DNA of 64,000 nt from Rosettibacter firmus (GTDB lineage Bacteria; Bacteroidota; Ignavibacteria; Ignavibacteriales; Melioribacteraceae). The notes under the pieces were generated by a model. The model was not told the DNA's origin and did not search any database. It worked only from the letters and a program-made list of their open reading frames with translations. The DNA is taken from assembly GCF_036860695.1 (NCBI RefSeq), contig NZ_JAYKGJ010000002.1, positions 744,683 through 808,682 on the forward strand. Direction: 5' to 3'. Position 1 is the stretch's first letter. The number at the start of each line of letters is the position of its first letter. Shown here piece after piece: positions 48,316-58,478 of the stretch. Made by a program: the position numbers and the translations under genes.

Positions 48316-49995
48316 TTAATTAATAATTTTCAATGCCTCTTTACTCACACTATTATCAAATAAAATCTTTTTTAAAATCAAATTTGCGTTATTTCCTTTT
48401 ACTTTTATATCAGAAGTTTCTTCCCCTTCTAATTTCATAATTGTATTTATGTTATAATCTGTAATAAAATTATCAATCAAAATATTTTTGCTTTGAAATA
48501 TTTTTATAACTGGTTCAGATGAATAAATTTCAGTATTAATTAACTTGATATCATCCGCATCAAAAATAGAGATTCCTCTTTGTGATTTCATTTTGACATT
48601 TTTAAGAACAATATTTTTTATTTTCATTTCAGGTAATCCCTGAATAACAACAGCATCTTTAGCTCCCACACAATAAATATTTTCAAGAAAGATGTTTCTA
48701 AATTGCGGAGTACCTTCATTAACCTGATAACCTTTTCGGCTTTTTAATTTTTCTTCAATTGAAAGATCCTCTGTAGGAGCCTGTCCTCCATAATACATAT
48801 TAAAGCTAAGTGCATCTGTAGGTATATCCTTCATAAAAATATTATCGATATAAATATTTTCTACAACACCACCTCGTCCTCTCGTGCTTTTGAATCTTAA
48901 GCCAATATCTGTTCCAATAAAATTACAATTTGTTACTTTTATATTTCTAACGCCACCAGACATTTCGCTTCCTATTGTAAATCCACCATGATCATGATAG
49001 ACAATGCAATCAGCAATAATCACATTTTCTGTTGGTATTCCTCTCTTTCTACCAAATTCATCTTTTCCTGATTTCATACAAATTGCATCATCTCCTACAT
49101 CAAACTTGCAATCATAAATAATTACATTTTTGCACGATTCAACATCAATTCCATCACCATTTTGTGAATACCATGGATTTCTAACTGTTACATTTTTCAA
49201 AATTATATTTTCACTCATAAGTGGATGAATATTCCATGCAGGAGAATTTTGAAAAGTTACACCTTCAAGTAAAATATTTTTACAATTAATAAAGTTCACC
49301 ATTACTGGACGAAGATAATCACGAACCTTCTGATAATCTTCTTTAGTAAGTTTTCCTTTTTGTTTTTGTAATTGTTTTAAAATTTTCTCACCATTCATTG
49401 CCTGTTCTGATGGCCACCAATTATTTCCGGTTGAATCAACTACTCCACCAGAAGCAACCAATTCTTTCCATTGTTGCGAAGTTAATTTAGATTTTTTTAC
49501 ATAGCGCCAGGCATCACCACCACCATCAATTACTCCATAACCAGTTATTGCAATGTTTACTAAGTTTCTACCACTAATCGGTGATTGACATCTATATTGT
49601 TCTGTTCCTTCATAAGTTGTTAAGACGAGTGGATAGTGATCAAAATTTTTAGAAAATTGAATATGAGCACCACGTTCAAGATATAAGTTTACATTACTTC
49701 TAAATTCAATGGGACCGGTTAACCAGATTCCTTTTGGAACTACAATTCTTCCGCCTCCATTTTTTGAGCATTCAATCATAGCTTTATTGAAGGCTTCGGT
49801 ATTTAATGTAAAACCATCTCCAACAGCACCAAAATCAGTTATTAAAAAATCTCTTTGAGGAAATTCCGGTACATTAAGTACTGGCATGTCGAAAGGTAAA
49901 TTTTCATAATACTTTTTTATTTCATCTTGAATATTCTGAGCAAGTAATAAATTACTTATTAACAAGGGAATAATTAAAAAATAATTTTTCTTCAT
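48316..49995 (-). CDS. Polygalacturonase (GH28)
   Basis: Inverting beta-helix hydrolase that cuts polygalacturonate or unsaturated oligomers. Signal peptide MKKNYFLIIPLLISNLLLAQ. The GH28 residues are visible: NGDGIDVES (about 280), VGDDAICMKSGKD with the Asp pair near 302-303, HDHGGFTIGSEMSGG (His near 336) and GLRFKST. IVVPKGIWLTGPIEFRSNV is a family-type N-terminal part. The start at 49995 follows an AAGGGG site; the frame upstream to 50019 includes that site and is rejected. The frame begins inside the end of the GH105 gene region, so translation is probably coupled. No T9SS tail is seen. Confidence 0.93.
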   Translation of the reverse strand: MKKNYFLIIPLLISNLLLAQNIQDEIKKYYENLPFDMPVLNVPEFPQRDFLITDFGAVGDGFTLNTEAFNKAMIECSKNGGGRIVVPKGIWLTGPIEFRSNVNLYLERGAHIQFSKNFDHYPLVLTTYEGTEQYRCQSPISGRNLVNIAITGYGVIDGGGDAWRYVKKSKLTSQQWKELVASGGVVDSTGNNWWPSEQAMNGEKILKQLQKQKGKLTKEDYQKVRDYLRPVMVNFINCKNILLEGVTFQNSPAWNIHPLMSENIILKNVTVRNPWYSQNGDGIDVESCKNVIIYDCKFDVGDDAICMKSGKDEFGRKRGIPTENVIIADCIVYHDHGGFTIGSEMSGGVRNIKVTNCNFIGTDIGLRFKSTRGRGGVVENIYIDNIFMKDIPTDALSFNMYYGGQAPTEDLSIEEKLKSRKGYQVNEGTPQFRNIFLENIYCVGAKDAVVIQGLPEMKIKNIVLKNVKMKSQRGISIFDADDIKLINTEIYSSEPVIKIFQSKNILIDNFITDYNINTIMKLEGEETSDIKVKGNNANLILKKILFDNSVSKEALKIIN

Positions 49996-50005
49996 GTTGC
50001 CCCTT

Positions 50006-51949
50006 TTAATTTTTTGCAAAGTTTGATAGTTGAAGCATCCACTTAACTAAATTTTCTGCGGCTTTTAAGTTTTGAAAATCTTCTGGTAATCTGCGATTAT
50101 CAATATATTCATTATAAAGCCAGGGGTCACCTACTGCAAATACATAACCTTTTCCATATTTCTTTAATATTATAACTGGTTCATTATCTTTTCTCAGCAA
50201 TACATAAGGGAGTTCATCAAATTTAATTGTAGATATTTCTTTCATATAAATTTTATCAACACCAGCAAATATTGGGTTATATGGTAAATTAACAAATGCA
50301 CCCATATCATATTTATTTCCTTCAACTCTATTGAGACTAACTTCGTTAAACTTAAAGCCAAATTTTTCTGCCAATTTATTAAAATGTTCAAATTCACAAT
50401 TGCCTTTATCGTTTGCAAATAACATCAAGACGCCTCCATTCTTAACCCACTTTTCAATTTCGTTTATACTTTTTTCATCTATATAATTTGGAGATTCAGT
50501 TTCTGCAGGAGTATCTGGATCAACAATTATATATACATCTACATTCTTCAAGTTTTTTAATGAAGGAGCTTTTCTTAATTCAGAAATTGTTGCACCATAT
50601 TTTTTAAATAAGTTTCCTAAAACATAAAATCCAGAATTGGTTGTATCATCAAGTATATAATGAAATCTTTCCTTTACACCCTGTTTGTTAGTTCTATATT
50701 CATTATTGAAATAATTATCAAGAAGAACATTATATTTTTTTAAATGGGCATCAGCTTTTTCAATTTCCATTGCAGCCAAGATTAATGGTCCATAACCTTT
50801 GAAATCATTTGTTCTTGGTTTTTCACTCACATAATATTCATAAGAACCATCTCGATATGGATTACCCCCGAGACCAGCGCCACGACAAGTTCCATATAAA
50901 TTATAGTAACCATCTTTATCGAGTTTAACAAATTCTTTTAATGCACCTTTGAAAGAAACTTTAGCTTCTTTAATAAATTTTTCTGGAAGGTAACCATTGT
51001 TGTAACCTTTAGCGAAAGCATAAATATACATCAGAGTAGCAGAAGCTTCCAGATAATTTCCTTCACGGTTTCCCTGATCTAAGACTTGATACCATACTTT
51101 TGATTTATTATCTCTAACTTTTAATAAAGCTTCGCAAACATTATTAAGAATATTTATAATTTTTTGTCTATCTGGATGTTCAACTGGTAAAAAATCTAAT
51201 ACATCTACAAGTGCCATTACATACCAGCCAATAGCTCTCCCCCAGAAATGAGGAGATCGCCCCGTTTGTGGGTCAGCCCATTTTTGCTGCTTGCTTTCGT
51301 CCCATGCATGATAAAGTAGACCAGTTTTTTCATCAAGAGTTTTTTCATAAATCAGTATTATTTGTTTTGTTATATCATCAAAATCTTGTGGTCGATTAAA
51401 TACTTTTGCATATTCAGCATAGAATGGTTGTCCCATATAAATTCCATCGAGCCACATTTGATAAGGATAAATTTTCTTATGCCAGAAACCACCACTTTTT
51501 GTTCTTGGCATTCCATCAAGTTGTTTTCTTAAAGTATCAACTGCAATCTTGAATTTTTCTTCTCCAGTAACCTGATAAACAAAAAGTACTGCTCCAGCTG
51601 GTTTTATATTATCAATGTTATAATCAGAAAGTTTATAAGTATTAATATTACCTTTTTCATCAATATATTGTTCGAGATTGCCTTTAATGAAATCGAAATA
51701 TTTTTGTTCTTCAGTGTAATAAAACATTTTTCGTAAAGTTTCGAGCATCAATCCTTGTTCGTAATTCCACTTTTTACTTGTCATAAAGGAATCATATGTA
51801 ACATTACCAGGGTGTCGTGCTAAAAATGATTCAGCAAATTTTACTGACCACAAATTTTTGCTGAATTTACTTTTTGAATAGTTTTCTGAATTCCCAAATA
51901 ATAACGATATCAATAAGAGGAGCAACAAACTAATTTTTTGTCGCTTCAT
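50006..51949 (-). CDS. Unsaturated rhamnogalacturonyl hydrolase (GH105) with C-terminal domain
   Basis: Hydrolyses terminal unsaturated galacturonyl groups left by lyases. The signal peptide is KISLLLLLLISLLFGN. The GH105 alpha/alpha barrel covers about residues 30-400: MWLDGIYMGQPFYAEYAK, GLLYHAWDESKQQKWAD and GRSPHFWGRAIGWYVMALVD carry the conserved acidic and aromatic residues. Residues about 430-640 form a second domain with VDVYIIVDPDTPAETE, WVKNGGVLMLF and a Rossmann-like pattern resembling DUF4350/GATase-like folds. That second domain is not a catalytic domain I recognise. Length 647 aa, nearly double a lone GH105. Confidence 0.9.
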   Translation of the reverse strand: MKRQKISLLLLLLISLLFGNSENYSKSKFSKNLWSVKFAESFLARHPGNVTYDSFMTSKKWNYEQGLMLETLRKMFYYTEEQKYFDFIKGNLEQYIDEKGNINTYKLSDYNIDNIKPAGAVLFVYQVTGEEKFKIAVDTLRKQLDGMPRTKSGGFWHKKIYPYQMWLDGIYMGQPFYAEYAKVFNRPQDFDDITKQIILIYEKTLDEKTGLLYHAWDESKQQKWADPQTGRSPHFWGRAIGWYVMALVDVLDFLPVEHPDRQKIINILNNVCEALLKVRDNKSKVWYQVLDQGNREGNYLEASATLMYIYAFAKGYNNGYLPEKFIKEAKVSFKGALKEFVKLDKDGYYNLYGTCRGAGLGGNPYRDGSYEYYVSEKPRTNDFKGYGPLILAAMEIEKADAHLKKYNVLLDNYFNNEYRTNKQGVKERFHYILDDTTNSGFYVLGNLFKKYGATISELRKAPSLKNLKNVDVYIIVDPDTPAETESPNYIDEKSINEIEKWVKNGGVLMLFANDKGNCEFEHFNKLAEKFGFKFNEVSLNRVEGNKYDMGAFVNLPYNPIFAGVDKIYMKEISTIKFDELPYVLLRKDNEPVIILKKYGKGYVFAVGDPWLYNEYIDNRRLPEDFQNLKAAENLVKWMLQLSNFAKN

Positions 51950-51964
51950 TTTTTCACCTTTATT

Positions 51965-52978
51965 TTAGAAAGAAAAATTTAAAGATATTCTATTTACATT
52001 ATCAAATACTTTGAAATAGGAGTAAGAATAATTAACTTCGATAAGTTTACCTGCTACTTCTGTATTTAATCCAATACCTGCAGACCACGAAGCAATATCT
52101 CGATTTGTTTGATATCCACCACGCAGTGAAATCATATTCATAAATTTATATTCCAGACCTATATTCATTCTTTCTGAGTAATTGTTATAATGAGCAAAAT
52201 CAACTGCTAAAGTAAGTTCGTTATTTGAATTATTTTCATCTACAAATTTCCAGAGATTTATTGCTGTGCCAAGTGTAAACAATAGTGGAAGTTGTTCATC
52301 AATTTCTTCTCTTTTAATATTTGAAGAGAAATTTCTAATTGCCATACCGAAACGAAAATCTTTATATCCAGTATTGTAAAGTACTCCTGCATCAAAAACT
52401 AATTTTGCAGCATTATTCTTTTTTGTAGTACCATTTATAAAGTGATTTTCGCCTAAATTTTGTCCTGCTATTCTAACATTACCACCAATAGAAAATTGTG
52501 TACTAATTCTTTTTGCATAACTAAGCCCAACTGAATATGCACCTACATTACCAAGTCTTCCATTGTCGATGTATCCTTCGGGATATAATGCTTGTTGAGA
52601 TGGATCAACCAGACTTGTACCAATAATTTCACCATAATCTACAGTCAAAATATGAAAGCCAAGTACACCATAATTTTCTAAATTGTAAGTAGCACTACCA
52701 GCAAGATATTTAATATCTGCAATCCATTGTGTATAGTTAAGACTTACATCAAAAGTATTATTTGTATTAGAAATACCAGCTGGATTATAAAAAATTGCTT
52801 CTGATGAATTTCCAACTGCATAAAATGCTTCGCCCATTGCACTTGCTTTTGGAGAGACACTAACCAATAAAAAATTCATTGTACTTTGAGCTAATTTATT
52901 CAATCCAACCTGAGCAAAAATATCTTTACCTAAAAAAGCAATTAACAATAATGCTATAAATAATTTATTTAGTTTCAT
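51965..52978 (-). CDS. PorV/PorQ-family outer membrane protein
   Basis: Outer-membrane beta-barrel of the PorV/PorQ family; PorV is the T9SS shuttle partner in Porphyromonas. Signal peptide KLFIALLLIAFLGKDIFAQ, then TMNFLLVSVSPKASAMGEAFYAVGNS and AIFYNPAGIS, the hallmark start of the family. It ends in an aromatic barrel strand (VNRISLNFSF). GAGGAG precedes the ATG. It is encoded between the secreted T9SS-type protein and GH105, which suggests a dedicated partner for surface proteins of this locus rather than a general secretion component. 337 aa. Confidence 0.87.
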   Translation of the reverse strand: MKLNKLFIALLLIAFLGKDIFAQVGLNKLAQSTMNFLLVSVSPKASAMGEAFYAVGNSSEAIFYNPAGISNTNNTFDVSLNYTQWIADIKYLAGSATYNLENYGVLGFHILTVDYGEIIGTSLVDPSQQALYPEGYIDNGRLGNVGAYSVGLSYAKRISTQFSIGGNVRIAGQNLGENHFINGTTKKNNAAKLVFDAGVLYNTGYKDFRFGMAIRNFSSNIKREEIDEQLPLLFTLGTAINLWKFVDENNSNNELTLAVDFAHYNNYSERMNIGLEYKFMNMISLRGGYQTNRDIASWSAGIGLNTEVAGKLIEVNYSYSYFKVFDNVNRISLNFSF

Positions 52979-52996
52979 TATTCATCTCCTCAATTA

Positions 52997-55144
52997 TTAA
53001 CGAACTACAATAAATTTCTGATAAGAAATTTCACCATTTGGTTTTTCGAAGACTGCAATATAAACACCACTACTTATTACCTGTTGACTTGAAGTTAACA
53101 TATCCCATGTTTCTGAGCCAGATTTAGCAGGGTTATCATGTATGATAGTTTGAATTAGATCGCCGTGTTCTGTATAAATTTTTATTTTGCATACAGGTGG
53201 TAAATTAAAAAATATAATGCCTCTCTGGTCGGTAAATCCATATGACTTAAGAAGTGGATCATTAATGTTGTATGGATTAGGAACTATTCGAATCTTTGAC
53301 ATATCTTCATATGCAAGTCGAGGTGGATTAATCCAGTAAATATTTGGAACTAAAACCCTCGAGCTATACATAATTTTTCCTCTTGTTGTCGGATCGGCGT
53401 TTAAATCATTTTCTGAAATCTTAGCTTTAGACTGCACATAATAATAATACTGAGCACCATACAAAATTGATTTATCTTTGTAGACATGTTCTTCTGCTTT
53501 ATCAGATGCATCAGAATCATAAATTGCTTCATAGAAAACAGTATCCTGGTTGGAGACTCTTCTCATAATTCTATAGCCAGCAAAGTTTGGCATTTTTTCA
53601 GCTTCGGGACATTTCCATTTTATTTCAACACCATCACCATAACCAGTTATAGTTAATTCTTCTGGTGGTGGAGGAGCTTGTGGTATTTTATATCCATGTT
53701 GAAAATTCCATTTTGCTCTGTATGCTGTTAACATTACAGAATCGATACCAGAACTAATCCATCTATCTTTTCTTTTATCCATTTCAGTTGCATCTGGTGG
53801 AAAAGCAAAATTTTTGGGCAACCAACCTTTTTCTGGATCTGGCATATTTGGTGGATTTTCAAGAGTTCCTTTTAACCATTTTCTTCCTACTTCAATTGCT
53901 TTTTGAAGCGATAATCCAGCAATACCAGATGCATAAACAATTCTAATTTTTTGTCCAGGAGCAAAATTTCTATAAGGTCCAAAAACACTAACCATCATTG
54001 GATTCGGACCTTGTTTAGTTCCACCTGGATAATTTGAATAATCACTTATTCCCAACTCATCTGAATTACCACCATGATGTGTTCCGGGATGAACATTACC
54101 ACTCATAGGGAAATAATCTGAAAAACCTCCTGCAAGTGACCAGAAATTTTTATTACCAAACTGATCATTTTCAACAGTATAAGGAATATAAGTAGCCGTA
54201 GCAGCATATGTAACTTTCGGTTGTAAAAAGTCATCTCTGTCTTCAGCAGAATTATTAAATGGCTTTTCTGATGCATGAAGTATTGTATAAAAATAAATAT
54301 TTGCAAAAAGTAATCTACCATCCTGAGAGGCTACAGGAGCTCCCATATCATCGCCTGGTTTATCTGGATCGTCTGCACTATATTGATAAAAAACTCTCGC
54401 AGTATCACCTACTCTACCTCCATAATAATGATTCCATACTCTTGTAAGCATCGGGCTTTCGTTAGATGGAACTGAAGGATTAATACCAATTGAATAATAA
54501 CTATTTGCACCATTCCCTTCCATTTTGATATAAAGCGAATCATATGTAGTATTAGATTTATTCTCAAATGTTATATCAAAAATTATGTAATTATCATTAT
54601 AATTCTGACTCCACGCCATAATCTTTCGAGTCATTTCAATTCCATAAATGTATTCATTACCAACTTCAATTATCTGGTCGTAAGTACCATCAGTAAATTT
54701 GGAAGGATCATATTCACCAAAATCCTGTAAATCTACACTTTGAAAGTTTGTAACCTGTTTTGGGTATTTGTAACGAATATAATTTGTCATTGGCTTAGTT
54801 ACTTTTCCAATTGAAGTCCATTGTGTAGTTGGACCATAGATAGGAAGTGTATCATAAGTACCAGTGTATGGATTAAACCATGGTGTAGTTGTTCCTATCT
54901 GAAATCCAGAGCCAGTATTTAATTCACGATATTGACCACGAAAACCAATGATGTTATAATCATTTGGAAAGAAACCTGCACGATAATCAAAATTTCCTTT
55001 ATCTGCATTTGCAGTAACACCAATCCAGACTCTACCAACTTTCATCATTGCAGTTTTTAATTCTTCAGTTCCCTGAGCATAAAAATTCAGGGATACAATG
55101 ATGAAAACCAAAAATGTACTATTAATAAATTTTCTAATTTTCAT
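52997..55144 (-). CDS. Secreted protein with FnIII and T9SS-type C-terminal domain; possible surface binding partner
   Basis: Large exported protein (715 aa), signal peptide FINSTFLVFIIVSLNFYAQ. The bulk (about 30-480) is a beta-rich domain with many Tyr, Trp and Asn residues, unknown to me. A fibronectin type III-like part near residues 495-590 (PPPPEELTITGYGDGVEIKW) leads into a PNPYN motif at about 625 and a C-terminal domain ISSGVYIAVFEKPNGE...KFIVVR of the T9SS/FlgD-Ig type. It lies directly after the TonB receptor, where SusD sits in classical loci, but it does not resemble SusD. A role in capturing pectin oligomers is inferred from position. Confidence 0.72.
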   Translation of the reverse strand: MKIRKFINSTFLVFIIVSLNFYAQGTEELKTAMMKVGRVWIGVTANADKGNFDYRAGFFPNDYNIIGFRGQYRELNTGSGFQIGTTTPWFNPYTGTYDTLPIYGPTTQWTSIGKVTKPMTNYIRYKYPKQVTNFQSVDLQDFGEYDPSKFTDGTYDQIIEVGNEYIYGIEMTRKIMAWSQNYNDNYIIFDITFENKSNTTYDSLYIKMEGNGANSYYSIGINPSVPSNESPMLTRVWNHYYGGRVGDTARVFYQYSADDPDKPGDDMGAPVASQDGRLLFANIYFYTILHASEKPFNNSAEDRDDFLQPKVTYAATATYIPYTVENDQFGNKNFWSLAGGFSDYFPMSGNVHPGTHHGGNSDELGISDYSNYPGGTKQGPNPMMVSVFGPYRNFAPGQKIRIVYASGIAGLSLQKAIEVGRKWLKGTLENPPNMPDPEKGWLPKNFAFPPDATEMDKRKDRWISSGIDSVMLTAYRAKWNFQHGYKIPQAPPPPEELTITGYGDGVEIKWKCPEAEKMPNFAGYRIMRRVSNQDTVFYEAIYDSDASDKAEEHVYKDKSILYGAQYYYYVQSKAKISENDLNADPTTRGKIMYSSRVLVPNIYWINPPRLAYEDMSKIRIVPNPYNINDPLLKSYGFTDQRGIIFFNLPPVCKIKIYTEHGDLIQTIIHDNPAKSGSETWDMLTSSQQVISSGVYIAVFEKPNGEISYQKFIVVR

Positions 55145-55172
55145 TTATTTATCTCCGTTCTGTTTTCAAAAT

Positions 55173-58100
55173 TTAGAAATCTATTCTAAAGCCAACCCAA
55201 ATATCACGAGGTTGACCATATAACCAGAATGAATAATTAGGATCGTTTATATAAGGTTTCTCTTCTGATCTTAAATCACCTACTTTATCATTGCCCGGGA
55301 TATAATATCCAGGTTGAGATTGTCTTAGTTGATCAAATTCTGGTGAATCATACATAGGCAGACGAAGTGAAGCTAAGTATTTATTCAAATCATTATTGTC
55401 CTGAAATGCATATCTTCTATTAAGTAAGCTAACTTTAAGATTAAGTACATTACTAATATCAACAAAGAATGTAGCTTTTAATCCATATATGTCGAATGCT
55501 TTTGTTAATTTTAAATCTACCATATAATAATCGGGCCATTGCATGTTATTGCTTACATGTAATTTACTTAATGGATTATAAGTGAAATAATCTCCTGCAC
55601 GCCATTCACCAAAAATAGTCATACTCCAACCACCTAAAATTCTGTGTCCAAATATTTCTGGTCCCCAATTTCTCGGTGAACGAAATGTAATATTTGCATT
55701 TAATCTTGGTCGAGGTAAAGCTCTCGATTCTTGTCCCTGATAAAGTCCTTCACGATCGTTATTAATTGTAACATCAGAAATAATTTCTTTACCAGTTAAA
55801 CCAGTTTTACTCAACATGTAATTAAAATTAATCCAGAAATTTATCCATGAGTTATCATTCTTCGATAAAGTAAGTTCGAATCCCTGAATATCCTGATATT
55901 CATTATTTGCTCTTCCTGTGTAATTTAATGTTCCACTGGATGTTTGATAATTTACTTCACCTGCCTGTCCTGTTATATCTTTATAGTATCCGGAAACCTG
56001 TAATAAGTAATTATCAAGAAAATTATAAGCTACACCTAATTCATAAGAGATTGTTCTAGGAGGTTCGAGATTTGGATTTGACATATCATACAAACCATTT
56101 TTATCATAACGATAGCGGAATAGATACATTGTATAGTAAGGAGGATTTGAACGGAAATGACCATAATTGAAATAGAATTTAGAATTAATAGTAACCGGGA
56201 AAGAAATTCCCAGACGAGGACTTACAGTAAAGAAATTTTTAACAGGTTGTAAAAATCCTGGATGAGTTTCGTTGTATTTTAACCAGGTATCCCAGATATA
56301 AGAACCGCCTTTTTCCAGATATCTATAGAGACTCGTATCGACTTTTTGTGGTCTGAAAACTTCTTCTGCAAAAGGATCACCCGATGGCCATAAACCACCA
56401 CCTCCATTATAATAATCGAATCGAACACCTAAGTTTGCAATTAATCCTTCATAACTTATTTGATCCTGAATATATGCAGCTGCTTGACTTGGCCATCTGT
56501 GATAATTGAACTCATAAGTATTATAAGCATTATTATTCCATTTTTCCCAGAAGTTATGATTGATATCAATATAATTATATTCAAAACCACCTTTAAGAAA
56601 ATGATGTTCATTAATTTGAGATGCTAAATCAAACTTAACTTGAAATTGATTAATTTTTGTTCTGTCATATAAATCACCTTCTTTACCTCTAAATCTTCTT
56701 GCCATTCCAGGAGGAGCATCATAACTTGGAAATGTAAAGTAATCACCAGTATTTGGATTATAAACTTTATGTGTTGATGCAAACTGCCATTTACCATAAG
56801 GAGATTCGTCAACATAAATAGGACCAAAGTTTGTAATAAATGTTGTATCTCGATTATCACCAGTTGGTGTATGATTTTTTATATGTAAATATCCTACTGT
56901 TAATTCCCAATAAGTTTTGTTACTAAGAACCTTATTAATTGTAACACCATTCATTAATATCGTTTGATTTAGAATTGGATAGAATGGTTGATCGTACCAA
57001 TATTCAGGATTATTATAAACATAACGAATATTATCGAGTGGCATAAATCCACCAGCATTACCTGCATTTGGAGCATCACCCCATGGTGGACGAATTGGGC
57101 TTAATCCAATTTGTCTTTTCCACAAACCATTAAATGAAATACTCGAACTTTGTACGGGTTGAGATTTAATAGTTAAAAATGTTGTATATGATTTTTGACT
57201 GCGTAAAGTTAATGGCATTACATAATGTCTTTCACTTGAATTATTAGAAATATAAAATGTAGCATCACCTAAAAATTTTCCAATAAGTGGAACTGGCCCA
57301 CCAAATCCACCATCAAAATTCCAATCTGAACCATCTTCTTTCATTCTGTGATTAGCGAATAATCTTTTTTGTTCATCAGTTAATTCATAATAACCAATTT
57401 GTTGTTTGAGTTCAGGAGATAATTTAGCAAGTCCTTCATAATCAGGTTCAGACATATGCATCCATGCAGCAAATAAATACAAATCGAAAGGTGTTACTTG
57501 TTTTTCTGGAGCTTTCCCTTTATTATAAATTGATGCTTGATTAATCCATCCTGTGAATTTTGGATTCTGTTCTTTCATATATGGATTATCTGCCCATGCT
57601 GCATCTGTTCCTATAAAAGCTACAGAAGCATCAAGATAAGCTCGAAGTGCATCATTTTTGGGATCATAAAAAGATGCACCAAATCTTCTCATATGAGAAT
57701 TATCTCTTGAGAAAGAAAAACTTCCATGATATCCATCTTTTGAACCACTTTTCGTTGTAATATTTATCAAGCCAGATCTAAAATTTCCATATTCTGCATT
57801 GTAACCACCTGATAAAAGTGAAACCTGATCAATTGCACTTAATGGAATTGATGTTTCTGCATTTCCTACTGCTGCATTAACATAAGAAAGCCCATTAACA
57901 AGTGAACCTGTTTGATCTGCACTTCCGCCTCTTATAGTTAAAAATCCATTTTCAGTTGATACACCAGGCAGTTTTGCAAGAAAAGCATTTATTTCCCTTA
58001 CACCAGAAGCATCCTGTAATTGTCCAGATGAAACTACCATTTGAGTATTGGAAACTTCTTTATGAAGTTCATCTCTTTTTGCAGTAACAACAACTTCCTG

Positions 58101-58445
58101 TCCTTGAATGACAGTTGGTTGAAGAGCAATATCAAGATTTGTAACACGATCTGCAGAAACTATTACTCCAGTCAAAATCTGGGATGTATAACCAATCATC
58201 GAAACCTGTATATCGTATGTTCCAACTGGAACATTAACAATAAAGAATTTACCATTAATATCTGTTGCAGCACCAAGATATGTTCCTTTCACAATCACAT
58301 TAGCACCAAAAAGTGGCTCGTTTGTTTGAGCATCTTTTACAGTACCAATAATTCTGCTCTTTGTTTGAGCAAATTCAAACTCAGAAAATATTAATAGTGC
58401 TAATGTGATAATAAGAAGTAACTTATTAGTATTTTTTCTTCTCAT
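55173..58445 (-). CDS. TonB-dependent receptor with carboxypeptidase-like N-domain
   Basis: Outer-membrane transporter, 1090 aa. Signal peptide LLLIITLALLIFSEFEFAQ; carboxypeptidase-regulatory domain IIGTVKDAQTNEPLFGANV to about residue 115; plug domain with GFLTIRGGSADQTGSLVNG and GGYNAEYGNFRSGLINITT; barrel ending IWVGFRIDF. It has the N-terminal extension of SusC-like proteins, but no SusD gene follows. The context of pectin lyases and hydrolases makes oligogalacturonate the probable ligand. No regulator is encoded nearby. Confidence 0.9.
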   Translation of the reverse strand: MRRKNTNKLLLIITLALLIFSEFEFAQTKSRIIGTVKDAQTNEPLFGANVIVKGTYLGAATDINGKFFIVNVPVGTYDIQVSMIGYTSQILTGVIVSADRVTNLDIALQPTVIQGQEVVVTAKRDELHKEVSNTQMVVSSGQLQDASGVREINAFLAKLPGVSTENGFLTIRGGSADQTGSLVNGLSYVNAAVGNAETSIPLSAIDQVSLLSGGYNAEYGNFRSGLINITTKSGSKDGYHGSFSFSRDNSHMRRFGASFYDPKNDALRAYLDASVAFIGTDAAWADNPYMKEQNPKFTGWINQASIYNKGKAPEKQVTPFDLYLFAAWMHMSEPDYEGLAKLSPELKQQIGYYELTDEQKRLFANHRMKEDGSDWNFDGGFGGPVPLIGKFLGDATFYISNNSSERHYVMPLTLRSQKSYTTFLTIKSQPVQSSSISFNGLWKRQIGLSPIRPPWGDAPNAGNAGGFMPLDNIRYVYNNPEYWYDQPFYPILNQTILMNGVTINKVLSNKTYWELTVGYLHIKNHTPTGDNRDTTFITNFGPIYVDESPYGKWQFASTHKVYNPNTGDYFTFPSYDAPPGMARRFRGKEGDLYDRTKINQFQVKFDLASQINEHHFLKGGFEYNYIDINHNFWEKWNNNAYNTYEFNYHRWPSQAAAYIQDQISYEGLIANLGVRFDYYNGGGGLWPSGDPFAEEVFRPQKVDTSLYRYLEKGGSYIWDTWLKYNETHPGFLQPVKNFFTVSPRLGISFPVTINSKFYFNYGHFRSNPPYYTMYLFRYRYDKNGLYDMSNPNLEPPRTISYELGVAYNFLDNYLLQVSGYYKDITGQAGEVNYQTSSGTLNYTGRANNEYQDIQGFELTLSKNDNSWINFWINFNYMLSKTGLTGKEIISDVTINNDREGLYQGQESRALPRPRLNANITFRSPRNWGPEIFGHRILGGWSMTIFGEWRAGDYFTYNPLSKLHVSNNMQWPDYYMVDLKLTKAFDIYGLKATFFVDISNVLNLKVSLLNRRYAFQDNNDLNKYLASLRLPMYDSPEFDQLRQSQPGYYIPGNDKVGDLRSEEKPYINDPNYSFWLYGQPRDIWVGFRIDF

Positions 58446-58478
58446 ATTAAGCTCTCCATATTATGAAAAAATTATTAC

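Noticed and set aside
52997..55144. SusD-like protein next to the TonB receptor
   Set aside because: No lipoprotein cysteine and no TPR-like SusD pattern; the protein is beta-rich with FnIII and T9SS-type ends.
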